Shown one piece after another: positions 43,201 through 63,272 of a stretch of 64,000 bases of DNA. The notes under the pieces were generated by a model. It made no database searches and was not told where the DNA came from. It saw only the letters and a list, made by a program, of their open reading frames with translations. Every line of letters begins with the position of its first letter. Position 1 is the stretch's first letter. The DNA lies in assembly GCA_003116995.1 (NCBI GenBank), contig BDSL01000007.1, positions 248,001 to 312,000 of the forward strand. Reading direction: 5' to 3'. The DNA comes from Yamagishiella unicocca (lineage: Eukaryota; Chlorophyta; Chlorophyceae; Chlamydomonadales; Volvocaceae). The translations under genes and the position numbers were made by a program.

Positions 43201-43266
43201 ACCCTCAAGGCCTCCGACGCCACCGCCGCCGCAGCGGCCGGCAACGGCCCCTCAATGTCGATCTAA
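37264..43266 (+). CDS. Plastid-type alpha/beta hydrolase (plant CLD1 / At4g36530-like)
   Basis: Nine exons: 37264-37461, 38255-38321, 38684-38754, 39021-39113, 39464-39532, 41671-41927, 42359-42488, 42650-42805, 43084-43266. CDS is 1224 nt, 407 aa, all phases consistent. The first 66 residues are Arg/Ala/Ser-rich, like a chloroplast transit peptide. The core reads WDWEWQGEKRKIHYIKAG, VVLVHGYGASSYHWRYN (oxyanion loop), VYAVDLLGFGYSEKA, LAGNSLGGYVSLATA (nucleophile elbow, Ser about 193), LLLLWGDKDPWITPA (Asp about 340) and DSGHCPHDDTP (His about 367), so the triad is complete. The closest remembered relatives are plant chloroplast hydrolases that include chlorophyll dephytylase, so an ester substrate such as phytylated pigment or lipid is plausible but not proven. 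Upstream in-frame ATG codons exist; 37264 was chosen because a transit-like sequence starts there. Confidence 0.9.
38418..38563. repeat. 10-bp tandem repeat in hydrolase intron 2 (about 14-15 copies)
   Basis: The unit CCACCTCCAG has variants CCACTTCCAG, CCACTTCTAG and CCACTTCTAA. Higher-order blocks repeat the same variant order. Confidence 0.9.
39371..39448 (+). repeat. Intronic dispersed repeat, family I copy 4 (hydrolase intron 4)
   Basis: AAGTTCTGCAGCATGCATCT, then CAAACGGTTTTCCTTCGTAC, then ACGGGTTTTCCTTGCAACCC. It is in gene sense and ends just before the polypyrimidine tract and acceptor of exon 5. It matches the three copies in PYRR introns. Confidence 0.82.
39537..41457. repeat. 12-bp minisatellite in hydrolase intron 5 (about 160 copies)
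   Basis: The unit GCAGGGGTGCCG alternates with GCAGGGGTGCTG in a non-random order. A homogeneous CCG block (39541-39685) comes first, then mixed patterns. Several 11-bp units (GCAGGGGTGCG) at 40435-40930 shift the phase. The array starts a few nt after the exon 5 donor and occupies nearly all of the 2138-bp intron. Long apparent reading frames across it on both strands are artefacts of the 12-bp period. Confidence 0.97.
41588..41650 (+). repeat. Intron-end repeat, family II copy (hydrolase intron 5)
   Basis: CCGACGACCATGCGCCAACT, ATCCTGTCCC, then GTAAAACGGTTTTTATACAA. It ends about 20 nt upstream of the exon 6 acceptor and pairs with the PYRR intron 8 copy at 4848-4899. Confidence 0.87.
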
Positions 43267-43519
43267 GGAATTGCGGACCCTGGCGTGCTGGCAACGCACG
43301 CCTGCCGACTCCGTGCCTGCATGTTCTTCTCGTTACTGACTCCGTGCCAACATGCCCTTCTCGTTTTTATGGCTCATCCGCGGCTGCTATTTAGTGCTCC
43401 TACGGAGGTCCATCGTTGTCGTGTCGGTTTTGTGTCGTTCCTGCGGGTGTTGGGCGGCTGGCTGGTGCTCCCGTCCCCCGCGGTATACGCTCTCCAGGAT
43501 GTGTTATGTTGTTGTCGAG

Positions 43520-43524
43520 TGTAA
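43520..43524 (+). terminator. TGTAA polyadenylation signal of the hydrolase gene
   Basis: TGTAA 254 nt after the stop codon, immediately followed by an (AACT)n tract. Confidence 0.6.
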
Positions 43525-44451
43525 CTAACTAACTAACTAACTATGGTGCGATATAGCTATGGTGCGATACTTGTCGTGCCTATCCCGTTTATGTTCAACC
43601 GCGCTTCTGGCCCGTATGGGAAGCCGTTCGGGGCGTTCGGCATGTGGATTTCTGTTTTCTCATCTACAACGGGAGGAGGCCGATGTGGGATGTCAGGTCC
43701 TGCAGAGTAGTAGAGCGTCCTCGTCCAATCTGTTTGGTAGTTGGTTCCCTGTGCTGTTGGCGCGATTTCGTTTGATTCGGTTGCTGGTTTGCCTGCCTGT
43801 GCCGCGACGTGGAGATGCGGCGTCAGCTGTATATGGTTGTCAGGCGCCGAAGAGTATCGCTGAGGGTGAAGAATTACGACCACAACGTCCCATACAGGCT
43901 GCTGCCCGCCAGCGTCCATCTCATCCCAGCACGGCCCTGCTGCTGCCCGGGGGATCGTGATGTGTTGCGGTGCAGAAGACCTGGACAGCTAGCGAAGAGG
44001 TGCGTGGATTGTTGGGCAGCGTGGTTGAGCGATCGAAGAATCATTTACGATGTGCGGGAGTGATGCGCGGCTGCTGCCTGTGGTCGGAATTGGGACGCGG
44101 GAGATCCGATGGACGGAGCCGTACGGAGATGTGTCACGAAGAGGGAGGCAGGTTATGTTGGGGAGCAGAGGAGCGCGATGGGGTTTGGAGTCGTGTGTTT
44201 TCCTGCCCTGTATCTGCCTTCTGCCAGCTTCACCAACCTGCAGCCTTCACGGTGTATTCCGTTGGATGAACGCGCTCAGCCGTGGCGAGGGAAGAGTGAA
44301 AGCTGCGCGTGATGACTGCGTTTGCGAGGTCTGCTTTTGGTATCCGAGGGTATCCGCTTTCATTGCTTTGATGTTGTTATGCAAGGTTATGACGCAAGCG
44401 GCAGCGCGATCCCCAGCAGGACCCACGGAGGGCAATCCGCACCGTGGCGAC

Positions 44452-44541
44452 CTGTCGGGTATTAGGACTAGTTGCAGTGGGCTGTCGGGTAGTAGCACTA
44501 AATGCAGTGGGCTGTGGGGTAGAAGGGCTAGTTGCGGGGAG
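44452..44541. repeat. 30-bp tandem repeat (3 degenerate copies)
   Basis: Units begin CTGTCGGGTATTAG, CTGTCGGGTAGTAG and CTGTGGGGTAGAAG at 44452, 44482 and 44512. Confidence 0.8.
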
Positions 44542-45399
44542 CTTTCGGGGGCTGCCACCCGAAGGCCGGATTTCGGTCCCCGCCAGTTAGGAATTGGTGG
44601 CGATAAAAGGAGAGGTGGTGAGCAGGGGAGAGGTGGTGATAGGGTGACGCCGGGAAGGCATTTCGCCCGGGTAACGTCCTGGATGATGTAAAGTTCAGAC
44701 CCGCAGGGCTGGATTTGTTTAGGTGAAAGGTTTTCGGAGGAGCGTAAAAGGTTTTCGGAGGAGCTTGAGGTAGGCCGCCGTCGCCAAACGGCGGGCTCCG
44801 CAGAGCATCGCCCCGAGAAGCGCCCCGAGAAGCGCACTGAGCTACCGTGAGGCGCGAAACAGGAGAGGCCGCAAAAGCACAGGCCAGGCGGTTCAAGTCG
44901 GATGGTTATGCTAATGGTCGCCGCGCTGGTCAGATGCAAGGCTGTATGTGCCCTGTCCTCTCGGCGGCTCTTTCGCAATTCCGGTTTGGCAGTTGGCCGG
45001 TCGGGCCCTGTCGGCCTGATGCGTGGCGCCGGATAAGCGATGCCACTGGGCACATTATTGGACGCGAATGCAGCTTGCCTGAATTCGATGCATTTCCCGC
45101 ATGATATGAACGACGGTGACTGACGCGACAGCGTTGCCTCGGCCGTACAACGATTTTTCCTAATATAGTTCGCTGATGAGCTACATTTTAAAAACAACTA
45201 AACCCAGGAAGAAAGTATTTACACAGAGTTAATTAGATACGTGTTTATCACCTGTGCCTGCGCCTCCATAGAGGTTTCGCGGTCGTGTCGCTTGGTCTTT
45301 CGTCGGCCTCGCCCCTGCATGCCCCTGCCCTGGGCTTTGATCAATCGCCCTACAACGAAATCAAATCGGCCCATATTGAATCAATCTCTGCGGCTCGGC

Positions 45400-48171
45400 A
45401 TGGCAACGAGGCGGCACCTGCCACCCGCGACGGTGATTCTGCTATTGGGCTGCTTGGCAGCATCTTCGTGTGCCTATGCCGGAGACGCCGCAAAGCACGC
45501 GAAACTCCGTCGTCAGGATGTCAAAGGTAATTATGGCAAGCATCGAACCAGGAAGTCCACTCCATTACTCGTCACGAGTCCTGCCGACTTCATTCGCGCG
45601 ATTCATCGACCCTCCGGCTGGAGTGGCCAACCCAAGCGCAATAGTTGGTTCCAGGCCACACTGCCGCTGCAAATGCAGAGATCCAGCCACTGCACCCCTC
45701 CAGCCCGAAATTCCTCGACATACCCGTCCTGTCACCCACCGTGCGCTACGACCTGCCACCGCATCTGCTGCCTCACCTCCTTCCCCGGCCCTAATTCCCT
45801 TCGCAGATGCGCCCGGCTCTGCCGCGGAAGTTCCTTCTGGGCACGTGCAACACACCCAACGTCACAATGAGCCCTTACCCGGCAGCAGTGGAGCGCCCCT
45901 GGAGCGACAAGGTGGCCAAGCGACGGGTGTTGTACACCGTGCCCGCGGCGAGAGCCGACTCCGCACCCGAACCCACTCCAACGCCCGTACCGCCGGCAGC
46001 GGTGAAGCTCGCGGCGACTGGCGTGCCCAGCTCGCGGCCGGGGGTCAGCAGGCTGCGGTGCGGCGGCAGCGCCTAAAGGGATCGGCCACCGCTGCCGATG
46101 TCACCCGCGGCAACAAGGCCGCCATCGCTGGTCAGCAGCAAGGTGGGCTGCATCCTTGACCGAACCCGCGCAAGATGGCGATGCGCACCGATGGCGATGC
46201 GCGTCCACGAGCACAGCCTGCATCCACGTACTCCTCCACAGGACCGAAGGCCATCCTAACGCAAAACTCGTAAATCCTAAAACTGCGTCCTCACAATCTC
46301 TCCTCCCCTGCACTCCATACCGGTCCTTTCAACCGCCGCCGCATCCTCGCAGCCGCCTCGCGTCCAGAACATGCTCACCCCGTCTGCTGCTGCTGACGTG
46401 CCCAGGATGCGACCCCCTCGCCTGCCGCCGCGCCCTCCCACAGGCACACGGAACCCACACACCGACAACGCTGTTGCCGCCCTTGTCACTACGGAAACAA
46501 AACACGACGCCGTACTCGATGGCGACGCGCACGCACGCCAGGGCCGCACCGTATCCGCCAGCGGCTACAGCCGGCGCAGCTGGCAGCGTCGGGCGCTCCG
46601 GGCCGCTGCAGACGTGGCGCCGGAGGCAACGGCGCTCACCCAAGATGTTTTTGTAGACTACTCCAATGTGGCCTCTGCCGCCATTTACCAAGCAGCTTCT
46701 GCCGCCGGTGCCACTGCTGCCGCCACCTCCTCCACCTCCTTCACCGCCACCGCCACTGCCAACATAGATGGGGACGCCAGCATCTCTTCCGCAACCTTTG
46801 GCGACTACGATGTGGACCCCGTGTTGACCCTAGAGGAGGATCAGAAGGATCACGAGGATCAGGGGGATGACTATTTTGTTGCTGCAAAGGTGGTCAAGGA
46901 CATCCTGCGTACCGCCGTCGACTCGGACGATGTCGCCGAGGCCCTACTCGCGGTTGAGCGAGCGGCCGAGCTTGACGGTGATTACCTCGGCCCCTTCAAC
47001 GTCGTCGCCACCTCGTTGTACGACTGGTACGACGGCGACTATCCGTACTTCAACAGTGCCGAGTACACCGAAGAAGTCGCGGACCCCATCCCGGGGGCGG
47101 ACAGCTCGTACATTGGGGACGACAATTACGGTTATGATTATGTGGACTCGTACGACACGGGCAGTGAGGAGTGGAGCTTCGAGTACATAGACGACAGCAG
47201 CGACGGCTGGTGGACGAAGACTGGGGCTGGAGCGGAGGCCCAGACCGAGACAGGGCTGGAGACCAGCGCTGCGGCTCTCGGTAAGGGAGAACGCGCGGCG
47301 GGGCGGGTGGGGGCTGCGCGTGAGGCTTTGCTGCGGCTGGGGTGTTGGCACCGTGGTGCAAATGCTGGATCATCTGCATGCTATCGGCAATACGGTAACC
47401 GCGCTTGCTGAGTCAAGGACATGAAGCTTAGCCTTGTGCTGCTATGCCGCCAGGTGGGCTCGAGCTTGACTACGCAAGCTACCAGCACCAGCTGGAGGTG
47501 CTGATGGCACAGGAGGATGATGCAGCGGAGGCGGCGGCGACGGCGGCGCTGCAGGACACTGACGCCGGCTCTACAGCGACTGCTAAGTTTGCCGGCAGCG
47601 CAGGCGAATTGGGTGCAGATGGCGCAGGCACGGAGGAGGAGCACAAGGCCGGAGCGCTCGGAAGCGGAGGGGATGAGGACACGATGCTGGCGCTGGCACA
47701 TGAACGGGAGGATGCGTTGGAGCTGTGGCAAGCACTGTACGACATGTTTGGCGATGATTTCCTAGGACCCCAGCAGGAGGCCATGTACATCAAGCTATAT
47801 GACAGCAACCCCAGGGCGTTTTGGCTGGTGCACGACGAGCTGGCAGAGAAGCGCCGTGCCGTGGCCGAGGACGTCTCGTTTGCTGACGTCGACATCGCGG
47901 CGTCTGGTGGCTACGATGCTAACGGTTACAGCGATGGTGACGTCAGCAGCGGCTACACCGTTGAGGCATTTGGCGGCGGTGGCGCAGTTGGCGACCCCAC
48001 TGCGGCGTGGGCAGAGGACGACGGAAGCGAGAGGGCCTGGGTGCCCGAGGAAACCTTTGACTTCTCGCTGCACACCGGTGATGCTGACTACCAGCCGTAC
48101 ACGTTGCACTACGAGGATGGCGACTATGACATCCTGGAAGTGAGCGACGACATCAAAGCCTCTGCTGCTGT

Positions 48172-48214
<43 letters not shown>

Positions 48215-50020
48215 CTTCGTGGCGCTGATGGCATTAGCGCGACACAGCTGGCATTCTTGCCGGGTGCGACCAGCACCGGCGCCATTGATCCCACAGGTGC
48301 CGTCGATATCACCGGCGGTGCAGAGGGTAGCGGCGGCGACAGCAGCGGCAACGTCCTGATAACCTCGCTGATAACACACCTGACCTCAACAACCACAACC
48401 AGCTTTGACCGCACCACCACCACGGCCACCACTACGAGCATCACCGCCGCTGACGGCGCCGGCGGTGTTGGTGACGCCACCGTTACCAGCAGCTCCTTCA
48501 CCCGCACCGCCGCTGCGACCACCACCGCCACCACCGACGACGCTAGCGACGGCACTGACGGCGTTGGCGCGGGCGCCGGCATCACCACCACTGACGCCGT
48601 TGGCGCGGGCGCCGGCACCACCACCACTGACGGCACCACCGACAGCGTGCAGGCCACTACCACCATCACCACCGCCTCCGCCACCCTACCCGATGATCCC
48701 CACAAACGCACGGGTCTGTCCAGCTCGCGAGTGTCCTTCCAGCAAGCGGTAGCTCGCTGGCGCATTGGCACCGGCGCCGGCGCCGGCGCCGGCAGCAGCG
48801 CCACCAGTGGTGGCGCCGGTCAACTCCGGGGATCTGTCGACCTTGTGAGTGCCGTCGCCGAGTCCGCTTCAGAGCTTGACGCTGCCAGGACCTCGGACGC
48901 TGCGACCGCGGCGGCAGCGGCCAGTCGTGCCGCGCTCCTCGCCAGTGTCGCCACTGCACTTCACGCCAGCGTCCAGGGCGAGGTGCCTGTGGGAGGTGCG
49001 GATGGCACCGGCGGCGCGATCGCCGCTGCCTCAGACCTGTCCCAGGCGGCGACATCGGCGGTGGCATCGGCGGTGGCAGCGGGCAGCGCATCCATATCGT
49101 CTGCAGGGGACCTGGTTTCGGTGCGTGGGAGCAGCGCGCATCAGGACGCGGCAGCTGATCTGCAGTTGCAGCACCAGCACCAGCAGGCGCAGCAGTCGAC
49201 GGACGCCGCCACCGCGTCGGCTGTAGCAGCGGCCTTGAACTCCCGCGACGCCGCCACAGGCAGCAGCACAGCAGTCGGCGCCGCCCCCAAGGCCAGCGAC
49301 GGCGCCTCCGCCGCCCCCAAGCCCGCCACCTCGACCTCCGCAGCCCACCTGAAGGCGGTCTTCCTCATTGTCGACATCCTTGCCTTCATGATCCTAAGCC
49401 TGGCCGTCATGTTCGCCATCGGCTACCACTCCTGCATACCGCGGATCCGGCGCCGCGCCGGCGGGCCCCGGCGCCGCGCCGGCCGACGCTCGGGCGTCCT
49501 GGACGGCACGCACCCGCCGCACCCGCTGTGCCCTCACACGGGAAGGAGCAGCTGGCTGCGCGCCGACGGGAGCTTCGCTGGTTTCGGAGGCGGCAGCAAG
49601 AAGGGCCTGGCGCTCGTCCGGGACGACGGCGGGTGCTTCGGCGACGTCAGCCGCCAGCGCGACGGCGGCCGTGCCGCGGATTTCCATGCCCAAGGAGGAG
49701 GGGCGGACTGCGGCGATCGCGACGCCATGGCGATGACGGTGAAGGGCGCCGCCAGCAGAGCCGCCGCCGCCGCCACCGCCGCCGGTGCTGTGATGGGGCT
49801 GAGGATGCCGCTGTTGCGTACGAAGCCGTGCGGTTCGGCGTCCCCGCTGGGCAGTCCCCGCTCCTGGATCTCGTCGTCCGAGGAATCCTCCCTGGAGGGC
49901 CAACAGCCCGGCCGCCGGCACGACGACTGGGTGCCACCCTCACCCGTCAGCGCCGGCGCCAGCACACCAGGAGCCGCTGGCGCCCCGCCAGGCGCCGGAT
50001 TGGTGGCCATGGCGGTCTGA
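45400..50020 (+). CDS. Novel single-pass membrane protein with large acidic/Thr-rich ectodomain
   Basis: Exons: 45400-45526, 45807-46142, 46444-47280, 47454-50020. CDS is 3867 nt, 1288 aa, all four junctions in phase. The N-terminus is a signal peptide (ATVILLLGCLAASSCAYA). The ectodomain (about 30-1060) has acidic Asp/Tyr-rich segments (GDYDVDPVLTLEEDQ; YDWYDGDYPYF), a poly-Ala run from a GCT repeat at about 48159-48213, and a Thr/Ala-rich region (TSTTTTSFDRTTTTATTTS) suited to O-glycosylation. One strong membrane helix, VFLIVDILAFMILSLAVMFA, at about 1066-1090 is followed by basic residues, giving a type I topology. The roughly 200-residue cytoplasmic tail is Arg/Gly/Ser-rich. I recognise no catalytic or adhesion domain. 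The hydrophilic blocks around ELWQALYDMFGDDFLGPQQ and YIKLYDSNPRAFWLVHDELA look folded and are the best handles for homology searches. No TGTAA was seen within 290 nt downstream. Confidence 0.8.
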
Positions 50021-50035
50021 GCGGACGGCGGGGCA

Positions 50036-50099
50036 GAGTCGCGGCAGGGTCGCGGTAGGGTCGCGGCAGGGTCGCGGTAGGGTCGCGGTAGGGCCGCGA
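50036..50099. repeat. 12-bp repeat after the membrane-protein gene (about 5 copies)
   Basis: The unit GTCGCGGTAGGG has a variant GTCGCGGCAGGG. It lies in the 3' UTR or just past it. Confidence 0.88.
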
Positions 50100-50312
50100 A
50101 GATTGTGGTCGTGCTTGAATGGGCGAAATAAATGCGTGTTGGGATGAGCCGGCGGGTAGGCCGCGGCCGTTGCGATGCTTAGCCGCATCCCAGGCGGCTG
50201 GTTTCGCCTTGCCGCACACTGTTAACCGCAGCTCACTGTACCGCGTGGCCGGCTAAATCACACGTATAGACGCATGCATTATTGTGCATGTGCCACCTCT
50301 TAGAAGCTTTTG

Positions 50313-50878
<566 letters not shown>

Positions 50879-50887
<9 letters not shown>

Positions 50888-50944
50888 ATAAATGCTGAGC
50901 TGAGCCGCGAAGTAGACGTAGCGCGAGGAGACCAAGGAATCCGG
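50879..50944 (+). repeat. Dispersed repeat shared with 8499-8568
   Basis: GTGTTTTATAAATGCTGAGC, TGAGCCGCGAAG, GAGACCAAGGAATCCGG. It follows the (TG)n tract directly. The other copy is in PYRR intron 4 in the opposite orientation and also starts with GTGTGTGTTTTA. Confidence 0.8.
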
Positions 50945-51321
50945 AGTCAGTGCGGGGCGCCAATAGTTACCGAAAGAAGCCCAGACTGGGTCCACGAGAA
51001 GCCAGAAGTCCAATTATGTAGTCGGCGGCCGCGCAGCGCTCCGATAGCCAGAAAGACGGTTGCGCCCCAACAACCGACGCCGCGCTGCTGCGGCGTAGGC
51101 GTGGCGCGAAGCACCTACAACTACCTAGCCTATGTATCTATTTACCTATCCTAGTGCGCAAGGCAGAGGTATAGGTGACAACTTCGCGTGCAATGCCAGT
51201 AACAGACAGAGTGCCCGGCACAGGAATCCCAGCCCATGCCAAATGCGAGGAAACTGACCTGGGAAAGGAGAGGAAGAAGGACCAGGCGAAGCAGCAGAAC
51301 GTTAGCGTTAGGTTGAAGGGC

Positions 51322-51624
<303 letters not shown>

Positions 51625-54600
51625 CGTGAGCGCACGGTGAGGTGGTTAGCCGTTATCCGAAGCATCCGGAGCTGTAAGTTCGTGCTTGGTTGGATGCATC
51701 GCTCATACCCTACATATTTTATATATATATTTCCCGACAATGCCCAATGGTTGTGTGTACAGTACTGCCTGCGTCTGCTGTGATTACGTAAGCTCCTTCG
51801 CGTCCAGTGCGAGCGACGGATTGTGCCGTACCAATATATAGGGAAAAGCTCAGAAGGCGGTTTGCGCATTTGCGACAGTTGTTACCGTGCTTCAGTCAGG
51901 CAATTTTCCGCGCCCCGCCCCTTCCCCACACTTGTCTCTCGTCCGACACTCCGCCTCTCAGCCCACACAACGAAAAACGCCGTTCGCAGCTCTTTTGCCG
52001 CACCTGGCGGCTCTACCGCCCATATGACTTCACTCACAGTCAACAACCCCCTGTCATGTGACTTTACAGTCGCCGACCCTCATCACCACACGATGCGCCC
52101 GATGGCTCTACCTTTTAAGGTCTGGAGCCCACTGTAACCACCGCACGCCCCACCTCGGACCACGCGCTCGTCACCACGTCATCCCACTCTGCCCTGCCCT
52201 GCCGCCCACCATGCCGCCACATCACCATGCTGCATTCCCTCTCGCCCCCCCCCCCACAACATCCTGACCTGGATCCAGGGAGATGAAGCAACAGCAACTG
52301 TAACCGTTACAACTACAACAGCAGCTCATCAGCAGCAAGTACGGCAGCTCATCAGCAGCCATCTGTCCTGCATCCACGGAATAAGCAGTAGCAGCAGCGT
52401 TGATTCCCTCAGCGAGCGGAGTGGCTGGGTGGCCGCTAGGACTGTGCATGTGTCATGATGCGGAACACGCGGGGCCGAAGGGCAAGCAAAAAAGGCGTGC
52501 ATGGGTGAGCGCCTCGCGATTAAGACCGTTTAAGACCGGCCAGATAGAGGGTGCGGTATGTGTTACGGTGTTGGAGTTGTTGGACGGTCATGGCAGCGCA
52601 GTGGCGTGCGCTCGAACGGACCCCAGAGGGCGTATCTGCGGGCTTGATGTGTCTGTGAGGGCGGAGAATCGTTAGGGGGAAGCCACACTCGCCTAGAGCC
52701 ACAAGGCCCGCCTGGCCGCCTTCCTTGCGCGACCCTACATTGTGACCCTGCGCGAGAGTGGTTTGTATGCTAGCGTACATGCCCCGCAAGCAAGTTCGAA
52801 GGTTTTGAGTAGTTGTTACAGTTGTCACGACTCGGCGCCAATGAAAGATACGCCGCGCGTTCAGCCCCTTACGGCGAGTCGCGTACCTAGCTGAGGATCG
52901 TCTATTTCGCACGAAGCGCCCATCCGTCAACAGTGACCAGCTGCCGGCGATGTCATGCCGAGTAATTGGAATCTAGCGAGGGGTGAATACGGGTATTGTT
53001 CTGCTGCAGCGTATCAGGCCTCCAGGCGCCGAATTACGTTGTAGCAGGAAGTGTGGCCCAGCAAGCTGGACGCAGGAAGGCATCGCCACTAGGGGTGAGT
53101 GTTGATACCCGAGCATACCCCACTCGGGTGGCCCTCCCAAAAGATCCCTTCCCCCCGTGTGCGATGCTGCAACCCTAGCAACATTACAAAGCTAGCTGCT
53201 AGCTGCACCAAATATAATGCGCGCTGCATGCACTGCAAAACTGCACTGAGTTCCAACGGCCAACGGAAGAGCAGCCAAGGGACGGGGCAGTGAATAACAA
53301 CCTGCACGGCTTTACATGTACTTATACGGTACTGCGGTGAGACGAGTCCGCGCCTAGCGCTGTTGACTCCGGTGCTGTGTGATCCTCCCATATGGGTGCG
53401 GATTCTCATAGGCCGCCTCCACACCTCCCCAATGCTACTGCGCCCAACTGGCGGAGCCGTAAAAAGGCGCGTTCCCCACAAGCCCACAACCTGCCTACGA
53501 ACCGGGCGCCGACCCCTCGCTCATCGCGCTAGGGTTCGAACCCCATCGGCATTGCATCCAAACACCGACCGGGCGATGACCCAGCCTAGCGAGGCGGTAC
53601 GGCAGCACCCGCCCGAGCATATCATCCCCTGTAGTGCGAAACGGCCGATGAATGCTCACGACGACCACCGCCATCACACCAAATCACTGCCGAAAGCAGT
53701 AGTCACCGATGCAAGCAAGGGCAGGCCGCGGGGATCGGCGCCCAGGCCGTGCTTTAAGCCGCCGTCCACGACCAGATGCGGGGGTGCCTTTTCAGCGGGC
53801 GACCCGCCTTCGCGGCGTCCTCACCACCGTGACCTCATGCCCCGTCTCTCCAAAGCACCCACAGCCATTAGTCATACCTAACCCGCCACCGCGTGCGACT
53901 CCAGCATCAGCACAGCGCTGTCGGCCCGCGCGCATACGAAGTACGGAATCTCATTCGTTACGTCATCTCCGTACGCCTACCTATCTATCCCAACAATCAT
54001 GTCATGTCAGTCGCGTGGAACACGCACATGACTCGGCCTAGCCTTGCCGAGTGAATTCCATGCAACGCCGCGTTAACGACGGCCGGGAGTGATGCGGTGC
54101 TGTCATGATGCGGTGAGGCAAGAATCGGCCCAGCTGGTGGCTGACGTGCCCCTCCCCTCCCCACGCCCCCCCCCCCACAAACCCACATCAGCCCTACAAG
54201 CTACTCGGTACGGCACCGCGTCATTGAGCCATCTCTCTCCCACGCAGTGCACGCACCGTCGAACTCCGCCCGGCACCCGGCTCCCTTTCCCGGCGACCGC
54301 GTCATCCACACGACAGCAAAGCAATGCACCTCCACCAAACACCCTGCTTCACGCATCTGAATTTTTCCTGCCTGCTTGTACCAGGCTGCTCGAGCCCAGG
54401 CTGCCCCACCCCGGCGCAGGCTCCAGCTTCATCCCCTGCTCCGACGCTCCACCCCCATACTACAAGCCCAGAAGCCTCCGATGCGATGCTACAGCCAGCG
54501 CGCCCACCGGCAATCACGACAGCTCATGGCGCACGGACCCACGGGTCGCCATCGTCGTCACAGCCGACAATGGCTGCTGCTGCTGCCATGCTGGCCACCG

Positions 54601-54809
54601 GTGGTGCTGCCCCCGCTGCCTCACCACAGCCACTGCCGTGCTTAGTCACCCGCCGCTGCAGGCCTGGAAGGCTGCCACTGCCGCAACGCAGCTTTCATGC
54701 TGGGCTGTCGCTTGGTTTCGGAGGAACCCACTCCCGATCGTGGCCCTTTCCACACAGCTGCGCTGTCAAACTACGGCTAAACATTTCGTCCTTCCACGCT
54801 GCAGAGCGC

Positions 54810-56893
<2,084 letters not shown>

Positions 56894-58234
56894 CTCAAAC
56901 GTGTCTACAGTAAAGTCCTAATTACGATGCTGAGTAAAAGGAATGGGAAGACGACAGGCACCTATGTGGCCTGGGTTTCGGAGACTCTCATCTCACTCTC
57001 GCGCAAGAAGTTTCACTACCTATGACACGGATCATCTGGCCAGCATAACTTCTTCTCTACATTTATCACATGCATTCCTGATTGGATTTGGCGAGTGACT
57101 ACTATGGACAATTAACACTACCGGTACAAAAGTACTCAGGCAGCAAAAGTTTGGATGTGATTTTGGCAGACGAATGCTCATGTCATGAAGGCTGCTGCAT
57201 AAGACGTAACACATGCCACCGGCGTGGGCTCGGGCTGTCGAAACATACTTGCCGACCGACTGCGCAGTCTAGCATTTCCACGCAATGTGAAGTGATCATA
57301 ACCTTACAAACGAAGGCCACATGCATGGGCTCTTGGGTGATAAGGCGCGGGCACCAGGCATCGGAAAGCAGCAACGCGACAGCGCGCCAGTTTGGAGAGC
57401 TCACCGAAACCAGACGCAGCGGACAAACACAAAAACTGCCCAGTCCAGGGTCCCCGAGACGAGCTTGCACCAAACTTAACTAGGAATACCATCACTCCGT
57501 GTCTCTTCTCCCTCTCTTCGGCCCTGCCACGGCCCCAACGCTGCCCCAGGGAGGGAATTCACGCTGAGAGAGTGACCACGCTCCAACCCAAAAACGTGCG
57601 ACAAGCTATTGCAGCCATAAGGAAACTGGTACAGCCCTTGCAGCAATCAGCGAGCCCAACCGCCCAAATACGGGCAGCAAAACTTATCCGAATGTATTAT
57701 CTAAAACCACGAGATTCTCAACCACGTAAGCCCCTGCTTGCCCAGGTTAGCAGGCCAGCATAGCAGCCTGCGTGTGCCTGTTGCAAGATATGCCAGCTGT
57801 CTTCTGTACACCGTGCGTCATAATACCGTACATGATGCATGCCGGGCACAACATAAGGTGTACGTGCCCGCACACGCTCAGGGAGTGACGAATGCGCCTA
57901 GATCCGTACTAGATCTTGCACATGTCCTTTCACAGCCCGTGCCGTCCAACCCGCTTGCTACTTGCAGTGGCGCCACAGTTGCAGGGCACGCCAGACCGCA
58001 GCCTCAGCCACGTCGCATGCATGCGTCCTACCCGATAGGACGTGGATGTGCCGGATGAGCTTCGGCACCTCAGCGGATCTGCACGACCTCCGAAACCACG
58101 ACCCCGCAGCGGAAACACTGTCCGATCCTCGCGAGCTGGCGTTGCAAAGTCCAGACACGCTGGTCCTCCGCCTTTATATGGATCCGCACCCGCACTGCCC
58201 CTTCGTTCCACCTCGCTCATCGCCGTATCGATGT
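56894..58234. other. Intergenic region between threonine synthase and alanine aminotransferase
   Basis: It should hold the threonine synthase promoter and the 3' UTR of the aminotransferase. A minus-strand TGTAA occurs only at about 57303-57307, some 930 nt past the aminotransferase stop. No additional gene is supported. Confidence 0.45.
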
Positions 58235-62974
<4,740 letters not shown>

Positions 62975-63272
62975 TTCGTTGAAGATAACTCGACCGTTGG
63001 AGACTCTCCTGGGTCGCTGTTGCGTAGATCTTACGCAAGACCTAGAATCTACACAATACTGTAAAGCATCTAAGAGAACAGACCTTAATGGCCTTGCCGT
63101 GCGACATAGTAGTTTTCGTCCAGCCGTACCACGACAACTCAAATTAGCTGCAAGTCTGCAACCTAAGTGGAATACGCGCTGGACCGCTGAGATGTAAGGG
63201 CTCACTACAGCCTCTTTCAACGCGTCTCATCCTACGTGCCCAAAAAGCGTTTTCCTTGTTGTCATTGGCTGT
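62975..63272. promoter_or_regulatory. Divergent promoter, aminotransferase/ChaC-like gene
   Basis: Only 298 bp separate the two outward-facing start codons, so both promoters and 5' UTRs must share this interval unless the aminotransferase begins at 63220. No clear TATA box was seen. Confidence 0.5.

Larger units (their letters stand above)
43267..45399. other. Intergenic region, hydrolase to membrane-protein gene
   Basis: It contains the hydrolase 3' UTR, a short (AACT)n tract just after 43522, a 30-bp repeat at 44452-44541 and two copies of AAAGGTTTTCGGAGGAGC near 44727-44764. Frames of 100-316 codons occur on both strands but show no family motif and overlap each other. Confidence 0.5.

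Noticed and set aside
43543..44063. Overlapping frames on both strands downstream of the hydrolase
   Set aside because: They include a fairly protein-like stretch on each strand, but there is no family motif, splice pattern or start context to choose between them, and the region holds the hydrolase 3' UTR.
44247..45197. A 316-codon minus-strand frame
   Set aside because: It has no domain, crosses the 30-bp repeat array, and has Leu/Pro/Ser composition typical of chance frames in this DNA.
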